This document shows positions 6,093-11,982 of a stretch of 26,203 bases of DNA, in pieces. The DNA is taken from positions 1 through 26,203 of IMG/VR virus record IMGVR_UViG_3300030102_000661; one strand, 5' to 3'. The DNA is from a virus. Both the position numbers and the translations under genes were made by a program. The notes below the pieces were generated by a model that made no database searches, had not been told where the DNA came from, and saw only the letters and a program-made list of their open reading frames with translations. Each line of letters opens with the position of its first letter. The first letter of the stretch is position 1.

Positions 6093-6714
6093 AGCGGACG
6101 TATTACATAATATCATTGAAGATATAAAAAAAGCACCAGCTGTAGAAATTCATAAAAAGAAATACACAACTGTAGCTACAAGATTAGAAATATTCAGAAA
6201 ACATACTGGTTTTAAATACGGTATTAACACTGACATTGTCACATACGGATCACAACCAGGTGAAAAGATTGTGATCAAAGCAACCATATCTACTGACCAG
6301 GGATTTGTTTTAGCTAGTGGTACAGCTGAAGAGATCATTGGCAGCGGAAATATAAACAAAACATCAGCGTTAGAAAACTGTGAGAGCAGCGCCTGGGGGC
6401 GTGCTTTGGGCAGCCTTGGCATACATGGCGGTGAGTTTCCTAGTTACGATGAAATGGAAATAGCAAAAGGGAAGGAAGATAAATTGGAAGACAATCCTAA
6501 ACCTGAAGGTGATCCTGAAGATAAGTTAGCTGCTGCTGAAAAATATGTAGAACAGCAGATAAAAGCAATTCAAACAATGAACCAAAATGCGCTTACTGTT
6601 TGGACACAACACGAATCAGATAACTTAAAATCGTTAGCTGATTTAAATAAAAATCTACATACAAAATTATTTAACGCTTACAAGGAAAGGAAACAAAATG
6701 CCGTCAGCGCCTAA
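6085..6714 (+). CDS. Single-strand annealing protein (ERF/Sak-type)
   Basis: A 209-residue protein. Residues 1-115 form the conserved core: VEIHKKKYTTVATRLEIFRK, a beta-rich middle (KIVIKATISTDQGFVLASGTAEEI) and the diagnostic INKTSALENCESSAWGRALG segment (90-110), found in phage ssDNA annealing proteins of the ERF/Rad52-like group. The rest (about 125-209) is charged and helical, probably the tail that contacts ssDNA-binding or nuclease partners. AAGGAAG precedes the start. It is expected to anneal single strands produced by the nuclease encoded at 4697. The exact subfamily cannot be assigned by eye. Confidence 0.75.
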   Translation: MIEADVLHNIIEDIKKAPAVEIHKKKYTTVATRLEIFRKHTGFKYGINTDIVTYGSQPGEKIVIKATISTDQGFVLASGTAEEIIGSGNINKTSALENCESSAWGRALGSLGIHGGEFPSYDEMEIAKGKEDKLEDNPKPEGDPEDKLAAAEKYVEQQIKAIQTMNQNALTVWTQHESDNLKSLADLNKNLHTKLFNAYKERKQNAVSA

Positions 6715-6994
6715 TATGAAAAATAGTAAATTAAGATTAAATGGATCTATAAATGCAACAGATCAAATATCGGTAGGATTTTGGTTTAACATTGATGACC
6801 AAGATTTAGTTGACCAGCTAGAGAAGTACTACGCTATAGCTAATAAATCACCGTCAATACAACTGCAAAGAAAAGAGATAGATACATATACAACAATGGG
6901 TAGTGCTAACCTATTCTTACCTGATGAGCGCAAGACTATGTTGCAAAGCAGCTCAACACCAATAGGAGATGATGATGGTTTCCCTGGAAGGTAG
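6698..6994 (+). CDS. Hypothetical early protein
   Basis: A 98-residue protein overlapping the annealing protein gene by 17 bp, with a good AAGGAAAGGA ribosome binding site inside that gene. Beta-like segments (KLRLNGSINATDQISVGFWF) and a helix (DQDLVDQLEKYYAIAN) are seen, ending in an acidic GDDDGFPGR tail. The sequence is too short and unfamiliar to assign. A partner of the annealing protein, such as a small ssDNA-binding protein with an acidic tip, is possible: the acidic C-terminus would fit but the core is not recognisably OB-fold. Confidence 0.6.
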   Translation: MPSAPNMKNSKLRLNGSINATDQISVGFWFNIDDQDLVDQLEKYYAIANKSPSIQLQRKEIDTYTTMGSANLFLPDERKTMLQSSSTPIGDDDGFPGR

Positions 6995-7178
6995 ATCTCT
7001 TTTTAGACCAAAAGAAGTAGCCATAAGATTGTTTGGTGATTTTGGCGATGTAAATCGTAAAAGAATTTATCGCTGGATACGAACTGGTAAAATAAAATCT
7101 ATCAAAGATTCAAGAGTATACTTTATACCTAAAAATGAAATACTTAGAATTGAATCTGAAATGGAAATGGCGGATTAG
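6975..7178 (+). CDS. xis: Excisionase-like HTH protein
   Basis: A 67-residue protein with a MerR/Xis-type winged HTH: LFRPKEVAIRLFGDFGDVNR, then KRIYRWIRTGKIKSIKDSRV and a C-terminal wing and helix (YFIPKNEILRIESEME). Three consecutive ATG codons exist. The third (6975) is chosen because AGGAG at 6964-6968 is six bases upstream, whereas it touches the first. The gene points at the integrase gene and their stop codons overlap. An excisionase or recombination directionality role is inferred from fold and position. Confidence 0.65.
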   Translation: MVSLEGRSLFRPKEVAIRLFGDFGDVNRKRIYRWIRTGKIKSIKDSRVYFIPKNEILRIESEMEMAD

Positions 7179-7188
7179 TTTCCGCCAT
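7167..7188. terminator. Hairpin at the xis/int convergence
   Basis: A perfect 8-bp inverted repeat, ATGGCGGA (7167-7174) and TCCGCCAT (7181-7188), encloses a 6-base loop TTAGTT. The loop holds the stop codons of both convergent genes. No T-run follows on either strand, so it is a bidirectional hairpin that may stop polymerases weakly or protect mRNA ends. Confidence 0.55.
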
Positions 7189-8323
7189 ACATCGCTGAAG
7201 CAGCTGCTTGTCTTGCCTTCGCTTGTTTTCTTTCATTCTTAACAAAGTGACCATACTGCTTGTAAGTAAAGTTAGAGTTAGAATGCCCCATAAGAGCAGC
7301 TACTTCTGCCCAATCTTCACCCAAGCTAGATAACTGCACTGATGCATAAAAGTGTCTCATATCACCCCATAAGATAGGCTTTACACCAGCTCTTTCACAA
7401 ACTCTTTTAATTAGTTTGATCAATATCTTTTGTACTTTTGGTGTACCGTTAGAGCTTGCAAAAACAATGTCACCAGGTGCGCTAAACTTTGATGCAATTT
7501 TTAGCTCTTTAAGTCTCTTCATAGTAGCTGCATCAATAGGTATTTCTCTTCTACCTCTTTTAGTCTTAGTATCACCAATAACCATTGTGCCATGCTTAAC
7601 TGCACCCTCGATACGAATTGTATCATTATTAAAATCAATGTTGCCCCACTTCAATGCACGCAGTTCACCTTGTCTCATGCCGCTTGCAAGAGCTGTAAGA
7701 ACCATACACTGATCATAAAGAGTTTCAGCTGGTAATCCGTCACTAACAATCTTTTGAATTGTCTCAGGCTGTATTCTTGGCGCCCTATCTCCAAGCTCTG
7801 ATGACATACCTAATGATACTTTATCAAGAGGGTTTATTGTAATCCAACCTTTAAGATCACAATAATTTAAAAACATTTTTAATACTTTAATTCTTTTCTC
7901 AGCTGTAGCTTTTGATTTACCTTCGTCAGTAATACCTTTTACAAAAGCTGTAACTAATTCAGATTTGTTTTCTCTTTTAATAATATCAAAACTTTGATCT
8001 AAAAATTTCTTACCATCAATCTTTATATCCAAACAATAACTTAATGATTTTTTAATCTCTTTGAAAAATGAAACAGACAATTCTTTATTGTCTATTCTAG
8101 TTGTTTGGTAATGATAAAATTTATCTACTGCCTGGGATACTTTTACTACGTCAACTTTTTCTGCAATAGCACCAGTAATAAATTTAGCTTTGAGTAATTC
8201 AGCTTCTTTCAGAGCAGCTGCTTTTGATGGATAGTTACCGTACCTATTGTTAAAACCAATACGCCTTGCATCAATAACCCATTGCTTTCTAGCTTCCCAA
8301 TATCTTACTTTAAGATCCTTCAT
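7175..8323 (-). CDS. int: Tyrosine-recombinase integrase
   Basis: A 382-residue phage integrase. An N-terminal arm-binding region (1-55) is followed by a core-binding SAM-like domain (about 60-165) and the catalytic domain. Catalytic residues visible are Arg217 in SGMRQGELRAL, Lys in the GDTKTKRGRREIPI turn (253 or 255), Arg323 in LWGDMRHFYAS, His347 in LMGHSNSNFT and nucleophile Tyr357 in KQYGHF. The first His of the usual H-x-x-R box is replaced by Gly320. AAGGAG (8335-8330) precedes the start. The adjacent attP core implies integration into a tRNA-Asp gene. The promoter carries an operator-like site. Confidence 0.93.
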   Translation of the reverse strand: MKDLKVRYWEARKQWVIDARRIGFNNRYGNYPSKAAALKEAELLKAKFITGAIAEKVDVVKVSQAVDKFYHYQTTRIDNKELSVSFFKEIKKSLSYCLDIKIDGKKFLDQSFDIIKRENKSELVTAFVKGITDEGKSKATAEKRIKVLKMFLNYCDLKGWITINPLDKVSLGMSSELGDRAPRIQPETIQKIVSDGLPAETLYDQCMVLTALASGMRQGELRALKWGNIDFNNDTIRIEGAVKHGTMVIGDTKTKRGRREIPIDAATMKRLKELKIASKFSAPGDIVFASSNGTPKVQKILIKLIKRVCERAGVKPILWGDMRHFYASVQLSSLGEDWAEVAALMGHSNSNFTYKQYGHFVKNERKQAKARQAAASAMYGGN

Positions 8324-8355
8324 TTACCGCTCCTTTGTTAACCGCTTATGTAATA

Positions 8356-8383
8356 AATATAACAGTAAATGACATATTTTCAA
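8356..8383 (-). promoter_or_regulatory. Predicted integrase promoter
   Basis: On the minus strand TTGAAA (8383-8378), 16 bp, TATATT (8361-8356). The 16-bp spacer contains an operator-like sequence, so the promoter should be repressed by the CI-like or Cro-like protein. The int start codon is 33 bp downstream of the -10 box. Confidence 0.6.
8361..8375. promoter_or_regulatory. Operator-like site O3 in the int promoter
   Basis: AACAGTAAATGACAT is identical to the repressor-promoter site at 3966-3980 except for one base. It lies almost exactly between the -35 and -10 boxes of the predicted integrase promoter. Confidence 0.6.
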
Positions 8384-8401
8384 GATAGGAACAGAAAAAA
8401 A

Positions 8402-8420
8402 TGTGTACAAAATGTGTACA
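8402..8420. repeat. TGTGTACA double repeat, copy 2
   Basis: TGTGTACAAAATGTGTACA, 19 bp, identical to 8622-8640. The two octamers start 11 bp apart. It lies 69 bp to the left of the attachment core. It is a candidate integrase arm site or accessory-protein site. Confidence 0.75.
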
Positions 8421-8489
8421 AGCTAAATTTATAATAGTTTTGGAATAGGTCTTGTGGGGGATAAGCCATTGATATTACTAGGAATATAA

Positions 8490-8534
8490 TGGCGAGAGTG
8501 ACGAGACTCGAACTCGCGACCTCCGGCGTGACAG
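8490..8534 (-). other. attP core: 3' half of tRNA-Asp(GTC)
   Basis: The minus strand reads as a tRNA from anticodon loop to CCA: loop CTGTCAC with anticodon GTC, stem GCCGG, variable AGGTC, T-arm GCGAG-TTCGAGT-CTCGT, acceptor CACTCTC, discriminator G, CCA (45 bases). The 5' half is absent: the base before the loop is A instead of the C needed for pairing. It therefore cannot be a full tRNA gene, but after recombination it would restore the 3' half of the host gene. Phage tRNA-integrated att cores commonly have this form. Confidence 0.85.
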
Positions 8535-8621
8535 TTCGTAAAAAACCTATGCGTGAGGTGTAAAGAGGTAGGTATTTAGGGAAATACGGCTACAGAGTTC
8601 CCACCGATTCCCTCGAAAAAG

Positions 8622-8640
8622 TGTGTACAAAATGTGTACA
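8622..8640. repeat. TGTGTACA double repeat, copy 3
   Basis: Identical to 8402-8420 and 87 bp to the right of the core, directly after the last late gene (stop at 8642). Because TGTACA is self-complementary, the minus-strand RNA can also fold here and is followed by CACTTTTT, so a weak terminator role is possible besides DNA binding. Confidence 0.7.
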
Positions 8641-8641
8641 A

Positions 8642-8746
8642 TTAGGATTTATATTTACCCATGATAGATTTCTTTTTTTTACCATCTTTTTTCATAGGCT
8701 TTTTCTTTGTATCCATTTTTTTACCGTATGATGATTTACCGTACAT
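8642..8746 (-). CDS. Tiny lysine-rich protein
   Basis: A 34-residue frame beginning MYGKSSYGKKMDTKKKPMKK, about 40 percent lysine, ending MGKYKS. Its ATG overlaps the upstream stop as TAATG, so it is very likely translated. It is the last gene of the late operon. Such small basic proteins are frequent at this place in marine podophages. DNA condensation, virion association or antagonism of host functions are guesses. Confidence 0.6.
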   Translation of the reverse strand: MYGKSSYGKKMDTKKKPMKKDGKKKKSIMGKYKS

Positions 8747-8937
8747 TATTTTTTTCCTTTCATTTTTTTCATTAATGACATTGCTTTTGATTGAGCCGCT
8801 TTTGATAAATCCTTTGCATGAAATACTTGTTTGGATGCTTCGCTATGTGAAGCGCCAGTATGTATCTGACCATCCATCTTATGTGTCTTACCCATGTATG
8901 GTTTACCATCTTTAAAAAAGTGTGTGCCTTCTGCCAT
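8746..8937 (-). CDS. Small basic late protein
   Basis: A 63-residue protein starting MAEGTHFFKDGKPYMGKTHK and ending in a Lys-rich helix (SKAMSLMKKMKGKK). A GGAG six bases upstream favours this start over the one at 8949. The N-terminal 'DGKPYMGKTHKMDGQIHTGA' stretch is familiar from marine phage small proteins, but its function is unknown. Coupled to the next gene by TAATG. Confidence 0.65.
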   Translation of the reverse strand: MAEGTHFFKDGKPYMGKTHKMDGQIHTGASHSEASKQVFHAKDLSKAAQSKAMSLMKKMKGKK

Positions 8938-8939
8938 AT

Positions 8940-9197
8940 CTAACTCCATTTAGTTCTGTCGCTCCAGTAAGCAGCTGACATTTTACCTTTAGCTATATTT
9001 TTAGCGTGTCTTGCCTTGAATGATTTCTGTCTTGGTGTTGCCTTTTTATCTCCGCTTACACCTTGCTGACCAAACCTTATTGTTTTTATTTTGTCACCTG
9101 ACTTGGCAACAACAACATGACTTTTTGTAGGATGATTAGGTGTACGTTTTGGTTTATTAAAACCACTTACCTTCATTCTTTTTAGAATACTGCTCAT
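8940..9197 (-). CDS. DUF6321-like basic protein
   Basis: An 85-residue, strongly basic protein. The stretch SGFNKPKRTPNHPTKSHVVV, then KIKTIRFGQQGVSGDK and SFKARHAKNIAKGKMSAAYW matches my memory of the DUF6321 family found in many phages. The function is unknown. The net positive charge and lack of membrane segments suggest nucleic-acid or capsid-interior binding. It overlaps the upstream gene by ATGA. Confidence 0.72.
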   Translation of the reverse strand: MSSILKRMKVSGFNKPKRTPNHPTKSHVVVAKSGDKIKTIRFGQQGVSGDKKATPRQKSFKARHAKNIAKGKMSAAYWSDRTKWS

Positions 9198-9364
9198 GAA
9201 GATCTAACGGAACCCATCTTTGATGCTTTGTTAGCAAACTTATCCCCACCTATCTTTGTCATTGTACCGTACACATAACTATCAGCAGCTTTGCCCTTCA
9301 AACCTTTTGCTTTGGCTTTTGCCATCAAAGATCTTTCTAATTTTTCTTTTAAAAGTCCTGGCAT
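9194..9364 (-). CDS. Small basic late protein
   Basis: A 56-residue protein starting MPGLLKEKLERSLMAKAKAK, continuing with ADSYVYGTMTKIGGDKFANK and a basic tail. It overlaps the upstream gene as TAATG and the downstream gene as ATGA, which supports it as real. The 'YVYGTMTKIG' segment recalls a short motif of many phage small basic proteins. The function is unknown. Confidence 0.65.
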   Translation of the reverse strand: MPGLLKEKLERSLMAKAKAKGLKGKAADSYVYGTMTKIGGDKFANKASKMGSVRSS

Positions 9365-9609
9365 TATATCCTCCTAAATTGTCTTGTTTTTTTCATTATT
9401 GATTCAGGTTGTTTTGAAAACTGTTTACCAGCTTTCTTTGACTTTCTTTTAGCAGCTGTTGTTGCAGCATATTCAGCTGGTGTTAGAGCTTTTATTGCTT
9501 TCTCAGGCAAATAACGCTCACCAGTAACACTAGATTTTTTACCTGACTTAGTGCGCCATTTCTGTTTACCCCAGCTCTTCAGGCTTTGTTGCGACTTGGC
9601 TAGGCTCAT
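9364..9609 (-). CDS. DUF5872-like protein, C-terminal part
   Basis: An 81-residue protein. LKSWGKQKWRTKSGKKSSVT, then GERYLPEKAIKALTPAEYAA and KRKSKKAGKQFSKQPESIMK resembles the second half of DUF5872-type proteins (marine phages and large algal viruses), where a W-T-K-E-x-W segment is followed by RYLP and a basic GKQF tail. In those proteins, as I recall them, the part encoded by the preceding gene (9606-9773) is on the same chain. Here the two frames are split by an ATGA overlap. Confidence 0.65.
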   Translation of the reverse strand: MSLAKSQQSLKSWGKQKWRTKSGKKSSVTGERYLPEKAIKALTPAEYAATTAAKRKSKKAGKQFSKQPESIMKKTRQFRRI

Positions 9610-9773
9610 TTATAACCACCACCTCTTGCCTTGTAAGTTTTAGCAAGTAGTTGCGCTTTCCTGGCTGACCATTTACCAGCAGCTGTACCGTGAGTAGCTC
9701 GACCTAATATAGATTTATATAACCGTTTTCTCATATTTGGTTTTGTATAATTACCAGCTGCATTAACCGCCAT
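9606..9773 (-). CDS. DUF5872-like protein, N-terminal part
   Basis: A 55-residue frame, MAVNAAGNYTKPNMRKRLYK and onward, with the hallmark GKWSARKAQLLAKTYKARGG followed by GYK. This W-S-A-R-K-(A/S)-Q-L...Y...GGGYK motif is the N-terminal half of DUF5872-type proteins. It overlaps the M15 peptidase gene by 11 bp and the following gene by ATGA. Strongly basic. The function is unknown. Confidence 0.65.
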   Translation of the reverse strand: MAVNAAGNYTKPNMRKRLYKSILGRATHGTAAGKWSARKAQLLAKTYKARGGGYK

Positions 9774-10212
9774 GTAACAATCCCTTTCTATATCCTTCTG
9801 ATCTATTGTAGGTCAGTGTTTCTTTTCTACCATCAGGTATGTATGAGCAGTGTATCCAGCCGCTGTTACCGCCCTGGAAACATTCTAATATCAATTGATC
9901 AAATGGTAGGTTTTCTTCTATCCATGTAGCTAACTTATAATTACTTACACCAGCTACCTCAAAATCTGCTGCTTCACCTTTTGCGTGTTGGCTGGTTGCT
10001 TTTGATCCAATAGCTTCACATAGTTCAGGTGATCTATATCCACTTGAAACTATAAATGATCCAAATTCATTTCGTATTGGCTGTAATATATTTTCACACA
10101 ATGCTGTAAGATTATAAATGTGATCAGCTGTTGGTGTATTTGGTATGCCTTTTCTTTCAGCTGTTTGACTTTTTGTAAGTTCAGCTAGTGAAAAGTTTTT
10201 TGATAACATCAT
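9763..10212 (-). CDS. M15 family peptidase endolysin
   Basis: A 149-residue D-Ala-D-Ala carboxypeptidase-like enzyme (peptidase M15, zinc dependent), the likely endolysin that cuts peptidoglycan cross-links. Zinc-site motifs are visible: SSGYRSPELCEAIGSKATSQ, the H76-x6-D83 motif in SQHAKGEAADFE, and the final His121 in GWIHCSY. The N-terminal NFSLAELTKSQTAERKGIPN is typical of the short phage type. There is no signal peptide, so a holin is needed. The adjacent upstream gene encodes one. Overlaps both neighbours. Confidence 0.9.
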   Translation of the reverse strand: MMLSKNFSLAELTKSQTAERKGIPNTPTADHIYNLTALCENILQPIRNEFGSFIVSSGYRSPELCEAIGSKATSQHAKGEAADFEVAGVSNYKLATWIEENLPFDQLILECFQGGNSGWIHCSYIPDGRKETLTYNRSEGYRKGLLHGG

Positions 10213-10589
10213 TTTCTATTCCTGAATTTATCTACGCCTTTCAATCCTAGTCCAGCTAAAATTGTCACGTATAAAACATTCTGATACCAATCAGGTAACT
10301 CGTTTAACCTATCAAATCCTTGTTTAACTATATCTTCCATACCAGGGATGAAAACTAAGATCACTGGTATCAAAACAATCACAGTAATTATTTCGTCTTT
10401 CCAGGAACCCTGGGTACTCTGCGCCATGATGAGTTCCCATTTACTATCATGAGTTGCAGCTGTCTTCATTACTTCTGCTTCAGCTTCTGCCTTTGCTTTT
10501 GCTACGGCGCCCTTTGCTTTTGTTTGCTCTATCTTTGATTCCATAAAGCTAGATGCTAGGGATGCAAGCGGTGTTAGAAATTGTAACAT
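10209..10589 (-). CDS. Holin (GTA-type 3TM holin family)
   Basis: A 126-residue protein with an N-terminal amphipathic or hydrophobic segment (about 2-14), an Ala/Lys/Glu-rich coiled helix (20-45), and two strong membrane segments near 66-83 (EIITVIVLIPVILVFIPGME) and 104-117 (NVLYVTILAGLGLK). The SWKDEIITVIVLIPVILVFI followed by PG, and the LPDWYQN stretch, fit the holin-3TM family first described for gene transfer agents. It directly precedes the endolysin and overlaps it. It should form the inner-membrane lesion. Confidence 0.75.
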   Translation of the reverse strand: MLQFLTPLASLASSFMESKIEQTKAKGAVAKAKAEAEAEVMKTAATHDSKWELIMAQSTQGSWKDEIITVIVLIPVILVFIPGMEDIVKQGFDRLNELPDWYQNVLYVTILAGLGLKGVDKFRNRK

Positions 10590-10591
10590 AA

Positions 10592-10906
10592 TTATTTCCT
10601 ATTCATAAAAGCTGAAGCTCCCATATAAGCAGCAACGATGCCACCGCCAGTGATATAAAAAAGATTAGATATATCGGCAAGTGCCTTAACTCTTTCGAGA
10701 TCGACAAAGAACATAGCACCAGTAAATACACCCATAGCAACCAGGCTTGCAGTTGCCATACGTCTTTGCGCCCTTTGTTTTCGTAGATCATGTTCAAGTT
10801 TTTTTATTTCAGTAACATGACTTAGTTCTTCATCTGAAACTATGCCATCACCATCTTCATCGTACTCGGCGTATATTGATTCTTTCTGTAACTTTTTCTG
10901 CATCAT
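10592..10906 (-). CDS. EF-hand membrane protein of the lysis cassette
   Basis: A 104-residue protein with a canonical EF-hand loop at residues 16-27, DEDGDGIVSDEE (Asp at 1, 3, 5, Gly at 6, Glu at 12), followed by a basic helix (HDLRKQRAQRRMATAS) and two hydrophobic segments (about 53-66, ASLVAMGVFTGAMFF, and 82-100, LFYITGGGIVAAYMGASAFM). The calcium loop would sit outside the bilayer. Membrane proteins with an EF-hand occur in marine phages, but no role is established. By location it may be a second holin, antiholin or pinholin-like regulator. Confidence 0.7.
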   Translation of the reverse strand: MMQKKLQKESIYAEYDEDGDGIVSDEELSHVTEIKKLEHDLRKQRAQRRMATASLVAMGVFTGAMFFVDLERVKALADISNLFYITGGGIVAAYMGASAFMNRK

Positions 10907-11373
10907 ATGATACCTTTTTTCTTAGCAATAATTGCCAGGACAGTTACAACACCAGCGCAAGCAGCGGTAATCAAAATACCTAGAATTATTTTCAATATCA
11001 TGTCCTGGATTTTTTCTTTTCTTTTCTTTGCAGCTATAGCAGCTTCTTTCCGTTTTCTTCGACTCTCCGCTACATAAGATAGGTAATCCGAGTACAGATT
11101 AACACGCCCATAAAGCATCATGTACTCACGCAATTTTTCGTTTTTAACACGGATCTGTTCTAGTGCCATAAACTCTTCTAGGTCACTATCTTGTTTACCT
11201 AAAAAGTTTGTCCAAATACTATTTTTCTTTTTATGTAAATCTGCTCTTAACTGATCTTCAGCTGCACAAAATTTAGAGATCGCAGCTCCACAATTTGCTA
11301 TATCCCTCGAATTTTCGATAGTTTTCTTGATGACCGCAAAAGCACTATTTGCGGCAATAAGCATTTCCAGCAT
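10903..11373 (-). CDS. Conserved marine-phage membrane-anchored protein
   Basis: A 156-residue protein with a helical N-terminal region (AANSAFAVIKKTIENSRDIA), a middle segment KKNSIWTNFLGKQDSDLEEF leading to ALEQIRVKNEKLREYMMLYG, a very basic stretch (SRRKRKEAAIAAKKRKEKIQ) and one C-terminal membrane segment (about 128-150, LKIILGILITAACAGVVTVL). Relatives are common in cyanophages and pelagiphages near the lysis genes. The function is not known. The basic region next to the membrane helix fits a spanin-like or lysis accessory function only loosely. Confidence 0.65.
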   Translation of the reverse strand: MLEMLIAANSAFAVIKKTIENSRDIANCGAAISKFCAAEDQLRADLHKKKNSIWTNFLGKQDSDLEEFMALEQIRVKNEKLREYMMLYGRVNLYSDYLSYVAESRRKRKEAAIAAKKRKEKIQDMILKIILGILITAACAGVVTVLAIIAKKKGII

Positions 11374-11385
11374 GACATGATAAAC

Positions 11386-11553
11386 CTATTTAATAATTAT
11401 TGATACAAGTAATAGTAAACTTGCCGCAGCAGTTGAGATCATTATTGCTTCTAATCTTTTAATACGATTTATTGTTTCTATCCAGCGCTCATCGGACACG
11501 GCGATATGCTTTTCTAGGGTTACATGAATTTCTTGGAGATTAGGTTTTGCCAT
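11386..11553 (-). CDS. Small coiled-coil membrane protein (XhlA-like layout)
   Basis: A 55-residue protein starting MAKPNLQEIHVTLEKHIAVS at 11553, where ATG overlaps the upstream TAA (TAATG). An amphipathic helix (ERWIETINRIKRLEAIMIST) is followed by one membrane segment to the C-terminus. This architecture resembles haemolysin XhlA-type holin partners. The identity rests on layout only. Confidence 0.6.
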   Translation of the reverse strand: MAKPNLQEIHVTLEKHIAVSDERWIETINRIKRLEAIMISTAAASLLLLVSIIIK

Positions 11554-11981
11554 TATCCAGCTATCTCCATAAGTGTAATTGTACAAACAGCATTTGATGA
11601 TACTGTTCCTGAACCTGCTCCAACCTTACCTCTGATACTATAAACAACTTCACTTGTTGTTTGTGGACTATCTACTTCTATACAAGGTATTGCTTGTGCT
11701 ATAAACCCTCCTTGAGATGCATAGTTCTTAAATTCACCAGTTAAAGCAGTACCACCTCTATGTATAGCTAATTTTAGTTCTATATTAGATGCTTGAGCAG
11801 CACCATGAACAACTGCCATTATTAATATTTTACTACTAGTTGATGATGGTGTTATTGCTTTAGATATAATAAAGTTATAATTAGTAGATTGAGTAGAAAA
11901 AGTACTAGTTGGAGTATCACTAACTACTTGCAACACACTACCAGTAGGCATACTTGAATGATTTAGTTTTGTTAATGCCAT
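11553..11981 (-). CDS. Tail fibre/adhesin protein A
   Basis: A 142-residue beta-rich protein. It starts MALTKLNHSSMPTGSVLQVV, contains a 'SSTSSKILIMAVVHGAA' strand pair also found in its neighbour (SVNSKILLTAYVFHE), and ends in a hydrophobic strand ITLMEIAG. A strong AGGAGG-like site precedes the start. It is the last gene of the adhesin array. Likely a receptor-binding or fibre-tip protein. No enzyme motif is seen. Confidence 0.65.
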   Translation of the reverse strand: MALTKLNHSSMPTGSVLQVVSDTPTSTFSTQSTNYNFIISKAITPSSTSSKILIMAVVHGAAQASNIELKLAIHRGGTALTGEFKNYASQGGFIAQAIPCIEVDSPQTTSEVVYSIRGKVGAGSGTVSSNAVCTITLMEIAG

Positions 11982-11982
11982 G

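Larger units (their letters stand above)
8324..8641. other. attP intergenic region
   Basis: A 318-bp stretch without a gene. From left to right it holds the integrase ribosome binding site and promoter with an operator-like site, a TGTGTACA double repeat (8402-8420), the 45-bp tRNA-Asp core (8490-8534), a small inverted repeat GTATTT/AAATAC (8572-8587), and the second identical double repeat (8622-8640). This is the layout expected of a phage attachment site with a core flanked by arm-type sites. Confidence 0.75.

Noticed and set aside
8490-8600. A complete tRNA gene next to int
   Set aside because: Only anticodon loop to CCA is tRNA-like; the D-arm, 5' acceptor and 5' anticodon stem are missing. 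It is an attachment core.
8661-8915. 84-codon plus-strand Phe-rich frame that looks like a membrane protein
   Set aside because: It is the complement of Lys-rich small genes (AAA codons read as TTT). The minus-strand genes are supported by TAATG and ribosome binding sites.
10603-10797. 64-codon alternative minus-strand frame with hydrophobic residues
   Set aside because: Shadow frame inside the EF-hand membrane protein gene, which has the better start, domain content and overlaps.
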